Of a stretch of DNA of 64,000 nt, positions 34,126 through 42,691 are shown piece by piece. Below the pieces are notes generated by a model that did not search any database, was not told the origin of the DNA, and saw nothing but the letters and a program-made list of their open reading frames with translations. This DNA is from G965227875 sp965227875 (GTDB lineage Bacteria > Pseudomonadota > Alphaproteobacteria > Rhizobiales > JAJFHC01): assembly GCA_965227875.1 (NCBI GenBank), contig OZ245783.1, positions 3,038,001-3,102,000 of the forward strand. Reading direction: 5' to 3'. Numbering within the stretch: position 1 is the first letter of the stretch; each line of letters begins with the position of its first letter. A program made the position numbers and the translations under genes.

Positions 34126-35118
34126 TTGGCGGCCGCCGAGCGCAGGACACCGGACCTGGCGGGCGTGCGAGAGGGCGGCAAGGCCGTGCTCTCGCGGGCC
34201 CTGTCGCTGATTGAAAGCCGGGCCACGTCGGCGGACACCGTGGCGCTGCTCGACGAGGCCTTTGATGCACCGCGCGCCCAGGTGGTCGGGATCACCGGGC
34301 CGCCGGGCGTCGGCAAGTCGACCCTGGTCAACGCGCTGATCGCCCACTGGCGCGGGCTGGGCAGGACGGTCGGCGTCATCGCCGTCGACCCGTCCTCGCG
34401 GCGCTCGGGCGGCGCTCTCCTGGGGGATCGCACCCGCATGCTGACCGACCCGGAAGACAGCGGTGTCTTCGTCCGCTCCATGGCCGCGCGCGAAAGACTC
34501 GGCGGATTGTCGGCCCATACGGTCGCCGGCGTCGTCCTGATGCGTGCGGTGTTCGACATCGTGATCGTGGAGACCGTGGGCGTCGGGCAGTCGGAAGCCG
34601 AGATCGCGGTGGTCGCCGACACGGTTCTCTTCTGCGTCCAGCCGGGATCGGGAGACAGCCTGCAATTCATGAAAGCGGGAATCATGGAGATCCCGCATAT
34701 CGCTGCGGTCACCAAGTCCGACCTCGGCGCGCCGGCGAGACGGGCGGCCGCTGATCTGGAGGGCGCGCTCGGTCTTTTCGAGCGCGAGGACATCGAGGAC
34801 TGGCGGGTGCCCGTCCTCCTGGTGTCCGCGGAAGACGGTGATGGCGTCGAGGAACTGGCCGGGACCGTGGACAGGCACACGGACTGGCTGAAAAAAAACG
34901 GAAGATTGTCCCGCCGCCGTCATAATCAGGCCAAATCCTGGCTCAAGGATGCGGTGCTTGCGCGATACGGCATGGATGGCATCGATCGTGCAGGGCAGGC
35001 GCTGATTCTGGAGGAAGGTGCGAGTCCCTTCTCCAGGGAGATGGCGATTGGCGGGCAAATTGACGCAATACGGCGTGAAGAGATGTCTCAAACAGGGACT
35101 CAGTCGTCCCGAAACTGA
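34126..35118 (+). CDS. meaB: MeaB/ArgK-type G3E GTPase (methylmalonyl-CoA mutase chaperone)
   Basis: G-protein that guards B12 loading and integrity of methylmalonyl-CoA mutase or a related acyl-CoA mutase. The 330-residue protein has Walker A GITGPPGVGKSTLVNAL, the base-binding and switch segments IAVDPSSRRSGGALLGDRTR, VETVGVGQSEAEIA and TKSDLGAPARR, all typical of MeaB. The TTG at 34126 has AGGAG upstream; a longer frame reaching into ppdK lacks homology. No mutase gene is in the window, so the client is encoded elsewhere. Confidence 0.9.
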   Translation: MAAAERRTPDLAGVREGGKAVLSRALSLIESRATSADTVALLDEAFDAPRAQVVGITGPPGVGKSTLVNALIAHWRGLGRTVGVIAVDPSSRRSGGALLGDRTRMLTDPEDSGVFVRSMAARERLGGLSAHTVAGVVLMRAVFDIVIVETVGVGQSEAEIAVVADTVLFCVQPGSGDSLQFMKAGIMEIPHIAAVTKSDLGAPARRAAADLEGALGLFEREDIEDWRVPVLLVSAEDGDGVEELAGTVDRHTDWLKKNGRLSRRRHNQAKSWLKDAVLARYGMDGIDRAGQALILEEGASPFSREMAIGGQIDAIRREEMSQTGTQSSRN

Positions 35119-35218
35119 ATTTTTTCGGAGTTGTCGCGGGAGCAAAAAACTGCGTTAGGCCAAGACGTTAACCCTGCCGGATACTTGCGCCGAAAACGGT
35201 TTTCGTCGTGTTGCAGGC

Positions 35219-35237
35219 ATGGTTAACCTGTGGTAAA
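35219..35237. promoter_or_regulatory. CtrA-like box upstream of the SleB-type hydrolase gene
   Basis: TTAA (35223-35226), seven bases, TAAA (35234-35237) on the plus strand. The minus strand over 35219-35226 reads TTAACCAT, the CtrA octamer. It lies about 120 bases before the hydrolase start in a 236-base intergenic region. A GAATC (GANTC) site at 35268-35272 is close by. Confidence 0.4.
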
Positions 35238-35354
35238 CCGATTGACGGCTACTCTGATGAAGAAAGCGAATCTGTGCGAGTTTTCTGCTGCGTGATGGCA
35301 GGGGCTGTCGTAGGTTCAGATTAGGTTCCTACTAGAGGGGAGAACCAGCGCTCG

Positions 35355-36590
35355 ATGGAGCCCACGGCAAAGATATATTCTGCGCGGAGAGCCCGGATGA
35401 AGCGCTGCATTCCGTTCGTACTGGCCGGAATCAGTGTGCTCAGCGGAGGAGCCATTCTCGGAAACCATCTCGGCCAGCAGGCAGCCGCGCGTTCGGTTGC
35501 CTCGACTGACTGGGAGGCGGCACCCGAGACCATCGCATCGGCGATGCGCAAGTCATCCCTTCTGCGCGGTTCCCTTGAGGACGCCAGATCGGACATCGAC
35601 AAGGATCAGGACCGCATCGGCAAAGCCAGCCTCGCGTCCGCCGATCCCCTCGACAAGGACCAGGACCGCATCGGCCGTGTCGCCGTTGCCAAGGACCAGG
35701 ATCGTATCGGCAAGTCCAAGCCGATCATCCGTGCCAAGGCGGGCAAGTCCGACGCCTCCAAGAAGCGTGGACTGCTTGCAAGCCTCGTTCCCGCCGCACC
35801 CGACGTGGATGATCTACTGCGTCGCGGAAGCAGCGACTCCGAAAGCCTCGGCCGGCCGGCCGTGCTGCTCACGGACGATCCGATCTCCGCAGAGAAGTCG
35901 GCGCTTCCCGGCGAGCTTCGCGACAGCCAGGATGGCGAGTCGGACCGGATCGGTGGTTTTGTCGGTCTCGACAAGCCGCAACCGCTGAAGCGCCAGGCGC
36001 CGTCGCGCGCCAAGCTGCTCACGCTCGCGAAGGCGTCTCCCAAGGCGCGTTCGGAATTCGCCAAGCGGCGCAAGCGCCTGACCGGCGAAATTCACTGCAT
36101 GGCCCAGGCGATCTATCACGAGGCCCGCGGTGAACCGACCCTCGGTCAGATCGCCGTGGCCGGCGTGGTCATGAACCGCGTGGCCCACAAGAACTATCCC
36201 GACACCGTCTGCGGCGTGGTGTTCCAGAACGATCACATGCGCAATGCCTGCCAGTTCTCGTTTGCCTGCGACGGCAAGTCGGACAAGGCGCGCAATCTTC
36301 GTCTGTGGCGCAACTCGGTCAAGCTCGCCAAGGCGTTCGTCAAGGACGGCAAGAAGGCGCACGTGATCCGGACGGCGACGCATTATCATGCCGACTATGT
36401 AAGCCCCGACTGGTCTCGGAAAATGCGCAAGGTGCGCAAGATCGGGCGGCATATCTTCTACTATCCCGAGCAGAGAAGGTACGCCAGCAAGCGGTCGTCG
36501 CGGAAGAGCAAGAGCCGTTCCGTCGCGCGCAACTCGAACATCCTGAAGACCACGAATCCACGCATCGAGCCGGCCAGCAGCTTCCGCTGA
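35355..36590 (+). CDS. Cell wall hydrolase, SleB-type (Hydrolase_2)
   Basis: A 411-residue predicted lytic cell-wall hydrolase. A hydrophobic N-terminal stretch (CIPFVLAGISVLSGGAILG, about residues 16-34) is a signal or anchor. A charged linker carries three near-identical KDQDRIG repeats and a fourth SDRIGG. The C-terminal SleB/CwlJ domain (about residues 245-375) contains CMAQAIYHEARGEPTLGQIA (with the catalytic Glu region), VAGVVMNRVAHKNYPDTVCG and THYHADYVSPDW, followed by a basic tail. A downstream ATG at 35397 would shorten the cytoplasmic N terminus. Cell-cycle control by CtrA is suggested by the upstream box. Confidence 0.88.
   Translation: MEPTAKIYSARRARMKRCIPFVLAGISVLSGGAILGNHLGQQAAARSVASTDWEAAPETIASAMRKSSLLRGSLEDARSDIDKDQDRIGKASLASADPLDKDQDRIGRVAVAKDQDRIGKSKPIIRAKAGKSDASKKRGLLASLVPAAPDVDDLLRRGSSDSESLGRPAVLLTDDPISAEKSALPGELRDSQDGESDRIGGFVGLDKPQPLKRQAPSRAKLLTLAKASPKARSEFAKRRKRLTGEIHCMAQAIYHEARGEPTLGQIAVAGVVMNRVAHKNYPDTVCGVVFQNDHMRNACQFSFACDGKSDKARNLRLWRNSVKLAKAFVKDGKKAHVIRTATHYHADYVSPDWSRKMRKVRKIGRHIFYYPEQRRYASKRSSRKSKSRSVARNSNILKTTNPRIEPASSFR
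35598..35711 (+). repeat. Three coding repeats of a DKDQDRIG peptide
   Basis: Three near-identical stretches of 21-24 bases (35598-35621, 35652-35675, 35691-35711) encode DKDQDRIG, DKDQDRIG and KDQDRIG within the linker of the SleB-type protein. A diverged SDRIG copy lies further on, near 35940-35955. Confidence 0.8.
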
Positions 36591-36622
36591 CGGCCAGCCG
36601 ACCGTGTCCCCGGGGGCTTGTT

Positions 36623-37144
36623 TCAGTCCCCGGCGGTTCCCGTCAGGTCAAGCGTGAAGACGTTGCCCTCGCGCGCATCCGCGCCGCGCCCGATCTTCTC
36701 CACCGCTGCGATCATCCGCCCTTCGCGTCCGAGAATCGCGTCCGCATGCCGGACGATGAGCCGGTTCGGCGTGGCGGACGGCGAGGCTTTCCGCAACCGG
36801 CGGGCGATCTCGTGTTCGTCCATGTCCGGGAACAGCCGGCACAGCGTCACGAATGCCGCCGCGGTCGATCTGCTGATGCCGGCCCAGCAGTGAATGGCCA
36901 AAGGTTGCGACGTATCCCATCCGTCGACGAAGTCGATCAGGCGCGCCACGTCACCCTGCCTTGCGGCGATGAGGCCCTCGGTGGGCTGGCTGATGTCGTT
37001 CAGCGTCAGCTTGAGATGGCTTTCCGGTGTCAGGCCGGACGGGGTCTCGATCATCATGTCCTGGTTGATCAGCGTGACGAGCCGGCCAGGGCGGTAGAGC
37101 CGGAGGACATTGTCGACGGCGCTCAGCGGACAAACGACGATCAT
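36623..37144 (-). CDS. Tyrosine/dual-specificity phosphatase family protein
   Basis: A 173-residue protein with the cysteine-phosphatase signature C-x5-R in LAIHCWAGISRSTAAAFVTL (about residues 83-102) and a preceding general-acid region LTLNDISQPTEG. The layout matches the small alphaproteobacterial PTP-like group; the substrate could be a phosphoprotein, inositol phosphate or other phosphoester. The ATG has AAAGGAG. Convergent with the SleB-type gene; 18 bases upstream of the HD gene stop on the same strand, so it probably ends or follows that operon. Confidence 0.85.
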   Translation of the reverse strand: MIVVCPLSAVDNVLRLYRPGRLVTLINQDMMIETPSGLTPESHLKLTLNDISQPTEGLIAARQGDVARLIDFVDGWDTSQPLAIHCWAGISRSTAAAFVTLCRLFPDMDEHEIARRLRKASPSATPNRLIVRHADAILGREGRMIAAVEKIGRGADAREGNVFTLDLTGTAGD

Positions 37145-37162
37145 GGCTCTCCTTTCCCGGTG

Positions 37163-37780
37163 TCACTGAAGGTGTCTGAACCGGCGCATGAAATCCTTTT
37201 CGGCAGTCTGCACGCTGGACGGTGACAGTTCGAAGAACCTGGCGCACTGCTTGCCGGCAAGTCCGCGCGGACGCCGGAAAATGCGGGCCGCTTCGGTGTC
37301 CGTGAAACCGGCCAGCTGCGTCGCCTCCAGAAAAGCGGAAGCCCGGTCCGCGCGCTTTACAAGATCGGATATGTCGCGCGGGAGGGCCGGAGGCAAGTCG
37401 AACCGCCTGTGAATCGCTTCCATGAGACGGTTCTCGAACGTCTTGTAGTCGAGGCCCAGTGCGGCCTTGAAGGGGGAAATCATGTCCCCGATGACGTATT
37501 CCGGCGCGTCATGGAGCAGGGCGGCCAGCCGCCAGCGGCGATCGAGCCCCGGCCGGAAATGGGCGCAGAGCTCCTCGACCAGCAGGCTGTGCTGCGCCAC
37601 GCTGAACGCGTGATTGCCGCTCGTCTGCCCGTTCCATCGTGCCACTCTTGCGAGACCGTGCGCGATGTCCTCGATCTCTATGTCCAGCGGCGATGGGTCG
37701 AGCAGGTCCAGACGCCGGCCGCTCAGCATGCGTTGCCAGGCGCGCGGGGCGTCCTCTCGTTTTGCGCGTGACGCCGCCAT
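37163..37780 (-). CDS. HD-domain phosphohydrolase (YfbR/5'-nucleotidase-like)
   Basis: A 205-residue metal-dependent HD protein. Metal ligands appear in FSVAQHSLLVEEL (His), ALLHDAPEYVIGDMISPFK (the HD pair and the later Asp) and a C-terminal Asp in VKRADRASAFLEA. The nearest described group is the YfbR 5'-deoxynucleotidases, but substrate is unproven. The ATG overlaps the tag stop codon (TGATG), so translation is coupled to the DNA-repair gene; a nucleotide-pool role would fit. Confidence 0.87.
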   Translation of the reverse strand: MAASRAKREDAPRAWQRMLSGRRLDLLDPSPLDIEIEDIAHGLARVARWNGQTSGNHAFSVAQHSLLVEELCAHFRPGLDRRWRLAALLHDAPEYVIGDMISPFKAALGLDYKTFENRLMEAIHRRFDLPPALPRDISDLVKRADRASAFLEATQLAGFTDTEAARIFRRPRGLAGKQCARFFELSPSSVQTAEKDFMRRFRHLQ

Positions 37781-38376
37781 CAGCGCTTCGCCATCGCGGC
37801 GCATTCGCCATGCCGGAAACAGCCTTCGAGATGATCGTTCACCATGCCCACCGCTTCCATGAAGGCATAGACGATCGTCGGGCCGCAGAAACGGAAGCCG
37901 CGTGCCTTGAGGTCCTTGGATACGGTTCGGCTCAGCGGCGTTTCCGCGGGCACGTCGGCCGTGTCGGCAAACCGGTTGACTAGAGGCCGCCCGTCGACGA
38001 AGTCCCAGAGATAGTTCGAGAACCCTTTCCCTTCCATGATGTCGAGCCAGACGCGGGCGTTTCCGATCGTGGCCTCGATCTTCGAGCGGTTGCGCACGAT
38101 GCCGCTGTCCTGCATCAGGCTCTCCACCTTTTCCGGTCCGTAACGCACGATCACCGAAGGTTCGAAATTGTCGAAGGCCGCCCGGAACGCATCCCGCTTG
38201 CGCAGGATCGTGATCCAGGAAAGACCTGCCTGGAAACCGTCGAGAACCAGTTTTTCGAAAAGCTGCCGGTCGTCATACTCCGGCACGCCCCATTCCTCGT
38301 CGTGATAGGCCACGTAAAGAGCGTCGGTTCCGGGCCAGGTGCATCGGCTGCGGCCATCCTCGTGCAGGTGCGTCAC
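37780..38376 (-). CDS. tag: DNA-3-methyladenine glycosylase I
   Basis: Removes 3-methyladenine from alkylated DNA. The 198-residue protein has CTWPGTDALYVAYHDEEWGV at the N terminus (first zinc Cys, then His), LVLDGFQAGLSWITILRKR, and the C-terminal MVNDHLEGCFRH with the remaining His/Cys ligands. It starts with GTG overlapping the ygfZ stop (GTGA), so it is coupled to the upstream gene. Confidence 0.95.
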   Translation of the reverse strand: MTHLHEDGRSRCTWPGTDALYVAYHDEEWGVPEYDDRQLFEKLVLDGFQAGLSWITILRKRDAFRAAFDNFEPSVIVRYGPEKVESLMQDSGIVRNRSKIEATIGNARVWLDIMEGKGFSNYLWDFVDGRPLVNRFADTADVPAETPLSRTVSKDLKARGFRFCGPTIVYAFMEAVGMVNDHLEGCFRHGECAAMAKR

Positions 38377-39269
38377 GATCCGGAATCCGCAGCGCCGGGA
38401 ACGTCGAATTTCGCCCAGGCGGGTTTGACGACCGTCACGCTGCGGTCGTCGACGGTGACGTCTGCTCCCTCGGCAAGTGCGGCTTCGAGCCGGTCGAGGC
38501 GCAACAGCGCCAGCCCGTCGGTGCCGCCGTCGGCCAGCAGTGTCCCGATCGGCTTGCCCGAGGCGCGGATTTCGCTGCCGGCCGCGGATGCCCCGCTCCC
38601 GAGCCTGACAGGGAGAACGCGCTTGCGGACCGTCGACTTGTGATGCATGCGCGAGACGACCTCCTGGCCGACGTAACAGCCCTTCCGGAAGTCGACGCCG
38701 GCCAGCTGGTCGAGATTGACGTCATGCGGGAAGTACTGCCCGCTTTCGAGTTCAAGCCCGCCTTCCGCGACCCCGGACCTGAGGCGTTCGGCCGTATAGT
38801 CCTCCTCCGGGACCTCCACGGCGCCGGTCGCCTCGGCCATGTCGCGAATGCCGGCGTCCGGCCCGATCACGCGGGTTCCGAGCTCCGGCAGGCGCGGGTC
38901 GGTGAAGACGATCAGGCCATCCCCAAGAGGCGAGGTCTGATCGATGTCCCGGAACGCGGCGACGGAAAGCGTGTCCGATTCGTCGGTGATGTCGACTTTC
39001 GCGCGCAGCTTGTAGAATGTCAGGCGCTTGGCGAGATCCGCACGGTGCACGCCCGCGCAGTCCACGAGTACGTCGTCGCCGTCGCGCACGAGCAGGAAGT
39101 CGAACAGGATCTTGCCCTGCGGGGTGAGCAGGGCGGACGACATGGCGGGTTTGTCGTCGAGGCGCGCGACGTCGTTCGTGACGAGTCCCTGCAGAAAGGT
39201 CCGTGTCTCCGGGCCGGAAACCCGGAGGACGCCTCGTCCTGTCAGAAGGCTGTATCGGGGGGAGGTCAT
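38373..39269 (-). CDS. ygfZ: Folate-binding protein YgfZ (Fe-S cluster maturation)
   Basis: A 298-residue GcvT-fold protein needed for repair or assembly of some Fe-S enzymes via tetrahydrofolate. The diagnostic motif is FRKGCYVGQEVVSRMHH with the conserved Cys; the N terminus GRGVLRVSGPETRTFLQGLV is typical. The ATG at 39269 has AGGTGG upstream. First gene of the ygfZ-tag-HD coupled operon; divergent from pyrC with 76 bases between. Confidence 0.93.
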   Translation of the reverse strand: MTSPRYSLLTGRGVLRVSGPETRTFLQGLVTNDVARLDDKPAMSSALLTPQGKILFDFLLVRDGDDVLVDCAGVHRADLAKRLTFYKLRAKVDITDESDTLSVAAFRDIDQTSPLGDGLIVFTDPRLPELGTRVIGPDAGIRDMAEATGAVEVPEEDYTAERLRSGVAEGGLELESGQYFPHDVNLDQLAGVDFRKGCYVGQEVVSRMHHKSTVRKRVLPVRLGSGASAAGSEIRASGKPIGTLLADGGTDGLALLRLDRLEAALAEGADVTVDDRSVTVVKPAWAKFDVPGAADSGS

Positions 39270-39345
39270 TGAAGCCACCTGTGATGCTTGCTTTGGACCC
39301 TAGATTTACGTAAGCCGGACGCAGTCAGCAAGGAGGTCGGAAAAG

Positions 39346-40683
39346 GTGACGCAAACATTCGACATGATCCTGCGTGGCGGCACGGTCGTGTCCCACGACG
39401 GTGCGGGCCCACGTGACATCGGTGTGCGTGGAGGGCGAATCGCGGCCGTCGGCGACCTCGGTGCGGCCGACGCCGCCGAGATGGTAGATGTGCGCGGCCT
39501 GCATGTCCTCCCCGGCGTGATCGACACCCAGGTCCATTTCCGGGAACCGGGCAACGAGCACAAGGAAGACCTCGAGACGGGCGGCCGCGCCGCGGTGATG
39601 GGCGGCGTGACCGGCGTCTTCGAGATGCCGAACACGAACCCGACCACCACGACCGAGGCCGCACTCGCGGACAAGGTCTCGCGGGCGCACCATCGCATGG
39701 CCTGCGATTTCGCATTCTATGTCGGCGGCACGCGGGAGAACGCCGGCGAACTCGGAGAACTCGAAACCTTGCCGGGCTGCTGCGGCGTGAAGGTTTTCAT
39801 GGGCTCCTCCACGGGCAACCTGCTGGTGGAGGACGACGGCGGCGTCGCCGAAGTGCTGGCCAACATCCGGCGGCGGGCGGCATTCCATTCCGAGGACGAG
39901 TACCGTCTGAACGAACGCAAGGACGAGCGCGTCGCCGGCGATCCGGCGAGCCATCCGGTCTGGCGCGACGCCGAGGCCGCTCTGTCGTGCACGACACGTC
40001 TCGTCAGGCTCGCCCGCGAGGCCGGCAAGCGGATTCACGTGCTCCACATTTCGTCCGCGGACGAGCTTTCGCTGCTGGCCGCGAATCGCGATGTCGCCAG
40101 CGTTGAAATGACGCCGAGCCATCTGACGCTCGCCGCGCCCGAGGCTTACGAGAGGCTGGGCACGCTCGCCCAGCTCAATCCGCCGGTGCGCGACGAACGC
40201 CACCGCGCCGCATTGTGGGGGGCGCTGTCACGCGGGCTCACGGACGTCCTGGGCTCGGATCACTCGCCACACACGCTGGAGGAAAAGGCCGCGGAGTATC
40301 CCGCGTCGCCCTCGGGAATGCCCGGCGTCCAGACCCTCGTTCCGGTCATGCTCGACCATGTGAATGCGGGGCGTCTGACTCTGGAGCGCTTCGTCGACCT
40401 GACGAGCCACGGGCCGGCGCGCCTCTTCCAGATCGCCCGCAAGGGCCGCATCGCGGAAGGCTACGATGCCGATTTCACCGTGGTCGACATGAAGGCCCGC
40501 CGCACGATCACCAATGACTGGATCGAAAGCCGTTGCGGCTGGACGCCCTTCGACGGCGTCGAGGTCACCGGCTGGCCCCGCGGCACCATCATTCGCGGCC
40601 GCCGGGTCATGTGGGAGGACGAACTGCTTCAGCCGTCCGGTGGCGAGGCCATGGGTTTCCTCGAAACCTTGCAACCGGCCTGA
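39346..40683 (+). CDS. pyrC: Dihydroorotase
   Basis: Cyclises carbamoyl-aspartate in pyrimidine synthesis. The 445-residue amidohydrolase has the metal motif GVIDTQVHFREPGNEHKED, KVFMGSSTGNLLVEDD with the carboxylated-lysine position, IHVLHISSADELSLLA, and DVLGSDHSPHTLEEK. This is the longer class I type (allantoinase-like branch); allantoinase is the main alternative, but the HVLHISS region and common annotation favour dihydroorotase. It starts with GTG after a strong AGGAGG. Confidence 0.85.
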   Translation: MTQTFDMILRGGTVVSHDGAGPRDIGVRGGRIAAVGDLGAADAAEMVDVRGLHVLPGVIDTQVHFREPGNEHKEDLETGGRAAVMGGVTGVFEMPNTNPTTTTEAALADKVSRAHHRMACDFAFYVGGTRENAGELGELETLPGCCGVKVFMGSSTGNLLVEDDGGVAEVLANIRRRAAFHSEDEYRLNERKDERVAGDPASHPVWRDAEAALSCTTRLVRLAREAGKRIHVLHISSADELSLLAANRDVASVEMTPSHLTLAAPEAYERLGTLAQLNPPVRDERHRAALWGALSRGLTDVLGSDHSPHTLEEKAAEYPASPSGMPGVQTLVPVMLDHVNAGRLTLERFVDLTSHGPARLFQIARKGRIAEGYDADFTVVDMKARRTITNDWIESRCGWTPFDGVEVTGWPRGTIIRGRRVMWEDELLQPSGGEAMGFLETLQPA

Positions 40684-40689
40684 GCGGCC

Positions 40690-41259
40690 TCACGGCGCGG
40701 GCAGCACGTCCTGCGGCAGGTTGGCCGGGTCGTAGGATGCCGGCCTGTTGCGGTAGAAATAGAGCGCGAGCGTCGGCAGCAGCACGGCGATGAGCAAGAG
40801 CCTGAACCAGTTTCCCAAAGATCCGTAGCCCTTCAGCATGAGGGGCATGACGAAGGCGAGGAAGCCGAAGACCGTCAGGAGGAACGCTCCCATCCCGAGG
40901 TAGGCCGGCCAGGTCGAACCGCTGCGGAACCTTGCCTTCGAACCGATCTCCGCGAGGGCGGCGTGGAGGTCTTCGACGAAGGACCTGTAGCCTGCATCGT
41001 CATGGCTGAACGACGCCACCGACTCATAGCTCTCGTTGAGAACGATATTCATCGGAGCCGCCTTCCAGAGGACCTTCATCTGGTAGCGCCGGTGGCGCGT
41101 GCGCGACGGCGCATAGGTCAGTTTGATCTCGCGAATGTCGCCGATGTCACGCCGCTCGCTCTTGCCGTCCGCCTCGATCACCATCTCACGACCCTCGATC
41201 CTGTAGCCGCAGACGGGTGCGAAGGCATGCCTCTTGTTGGTGTAGGTTCGGTTTGACAT
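40690..41259 (-). CDS. Conserved membrane protein of unknown function
   Basis: A 189-residue protein: a soluble N-terminal part of about 125 residues (RIEGREMVIEADGKSERRD, IREIKLTYAPSRTRHRRYQM, PH-like in appearance) and two transmembrane helices at about residues 133-152 and 161-179. The C terminus is Pro-rich. Family not recognised. Convergent with pyrC, 6 bases apart. Confidence 0.65.
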   Translation of the reverse strand: MSNRTYTNKRHAFAPVCGYRIEGREMVIEADGKSERRDIGDIREIKLTYAPSRTRHRRYQMKVLWKAAPMNIVLNESYESVASFSHDDAGYRSFVEDLHAALAEIGSKARFRSGSTWPAYLGMGAFLLTVFGFLAFVMPLMLKGYGSLGNWFRLLLIAVLLPTLALYFYRNRPASYDPANLPQDVLPAP

Positions 41260-41505
41260 GACCGGCCGGGATGGTTTGGATAACAGGAGGTTCGTGCCTG
41301 CGAAATCAGGATCGGGCCTGAAGATAACGCTGGACCGTACCGCCAAGTTTGTCAAAAATGACATTGCTCGAAACGAGGCGGAGGTGCCGGGTCGGGTCCT
41401 TGTGGCCCGTGACATGAACAATCAGGCGGGCGCGATCTCCCTTGAGGGGCCAGACGGAAGAACCGGGCTGGCAGGGGACGTGCCCGGGAGTGACAGGAGA
41501 CAACA

Positions 41506-42588
41506 ATGAAACGCAGAACCTCTCCAATGACCGCAAGCCGGAGGGCTTTTCTCGCCGGGACCGGCGCCGTTGCCGCGGGGCTGACATTCGCACCCTACAA
41601 GGCATTTTCCGACGAGGAGAAGAAGGTCAATTTCTACAACTGGGACACCTATATCGGCGAGACGACGCTCGAGGATTTCCAGGAAGCGACCGGCATCGAG
41701 GCCAAGATGGACCTCTTCGCCGACAATGACGAACTCTTCGCCAAGCTCAAGGAAGGCAATCCCGGCTACGACGTGATCGTGCCGACCAACGACTATGTGG
41801 AGCGCATGCTCCAGGCGAACATGCTGGAGATGCTGGATCACGACAAGATCCCCAACTTCTCCAACATCGAGGAACGGTTCCAGGACGCCAATTTCGATCC
41901 CGGCCGCAAGCACTCGGTCCCCTACATGTGGGGCACGATCGCTCTGGGCTACCGCAAGTCCAAGGTTGGCGACGCCACCCCGGATTCATGGAAGCTCTGC
42001 TACGATTCCGATCAGTACGCCGGACGTGTCTCGCTGCTCGGCGATGCCCAGAACGTCATCGGCCACGCGCTGAAATATCTCGGCAAGTCGCTCAACTCCA
42101 AGGACCCGGCCGAGATCAAGATGGCCGAGGAACTGATCATCGCCAACAAGGCGAACATCAAGGTCTTTGCCGACGACAACGGCCAGGACCTGCTGGCCTC
42201 CGGCGAGGTCGATCTGGCCCAGGAATGGAATGGCGACATCCTCCAGGTGATGGAAGAGGATGACGACATCTCCCTCGTCGTGCCGAAGGAAGGCGGCCTG
42301 CTGTGGCAGGACTGCCTGTGCATTCCCAAGGGTGCGCCGCATCCCAACAACGCGCACGCCTTCATCAACTACATCCTCGATGCCAAGGCAGGCGCGGCGA
42401 TCGCCGACTTCATCCAGTACGCCACGGCCAACGGCGCGGCGAAGAAGCTGATGTCGGACGAGTACCTCAAGAACCCGGCGATCTTCCCCTCCGACGAGAC
42501 CATCGCGAAATGCGAACCCGCGGTCTTCCTCGGGGCGGAAGCGACGAAGCTCTACGACGAAGCCTGGACGCGCATCAACGCGGCCTGA
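41506..42588 (+). CDS. Polyamine-type ABC transporter substrate-binding protein (PotD/PotF-like)
   Basis: A 360-residue periplasmic binding protein. The N terminus TASRRAFLAGTGAVAAGLTF is a twin-arginine-type signal. The mature start KVNFYNWDTYIGETTLEDFQ is typical of PotD/PotF, with KLKEGNPGYDVIVPTNDYVE and IPKGAPHPNNAHAFINYIL later. First gene of a four-gene ABC operon (41506-45519). A GGAGAC site precedes the ATG. The ligand is probably putrescine or spermidine, by family only. Confidence 0.9.
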   Translation: MKRRTSPMTASRRAFLAGTGAVAAGLTFAPYKAFSDEEKKVNFYNWDTYIGETTLEDFQEATGIEAKMDLFADNDELFAKLKEGNPGYDVIVPTNDYVERMLQANMLEMLDHDKIPNFSNIEERFQDANFDPGRKHSVPYMWGTIALGYRKSKVGDATPDSWKLCYDSDQYAGRVSLLGDAQNVIGHALKYLGKSLNSKDPAEIKMAEELIIANKANIKVFADDNGQDLLASGEVDLAQEWNGDILQVMEEDDDISLVVPKEGGLLWQDCLCIPKGAPHPNNAHAFINYILDAKAGAAIADFIQYATANGAAKKLMSDEYLKNPAIFPSDETIAKCEPAVFLGAEATKLYDEAWTRINAA

Positions 42589-42609
42589 GGCCTGCCGATA
42601 CAATCAGAT

Positions 42610-42635
42610 CCGGCGGTGCGGAAACGCACCGTCGG
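42610..42635 (+). promoter_or_regulatory. Intercistronic stem-loop between binding-protein and permease genes
   Basis: An 11-base-pair stem (42610-42620 with 42625-42635, one G-U pair) closed by a GAAA tetraloop, 22 bases past the binding-protein stop, with no T tract. In ABC operons such hairpins stabilise the upstream mRNA so the binding protein is made in excess over the membrane parts. That role here is inferred. Confidence 0.6.
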
Positions 42636-42691
42636 ACCCCAGTGCACCGGACGCGGATAACCGTGCCGGCGGGTGAGGGCCGGGGGACAAC

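Noticed and set aside
31361..34270. Minus-strand frame of over 900 codons opposite ppdK
   Set aside because: Same cause: the antisense frame of a GC-rich, long gene. Its translation lacks any motif, while the plus strand encodes a complete dikinase.
40690..41421. Longer N terminus for the membrane protein at 40.7 kb
   Set aside because: The extra 54 residues upstream are Arg/Ser-rich with no conserved look; the ATG at 41259 gives a sensible start and leaves room for a promoter.
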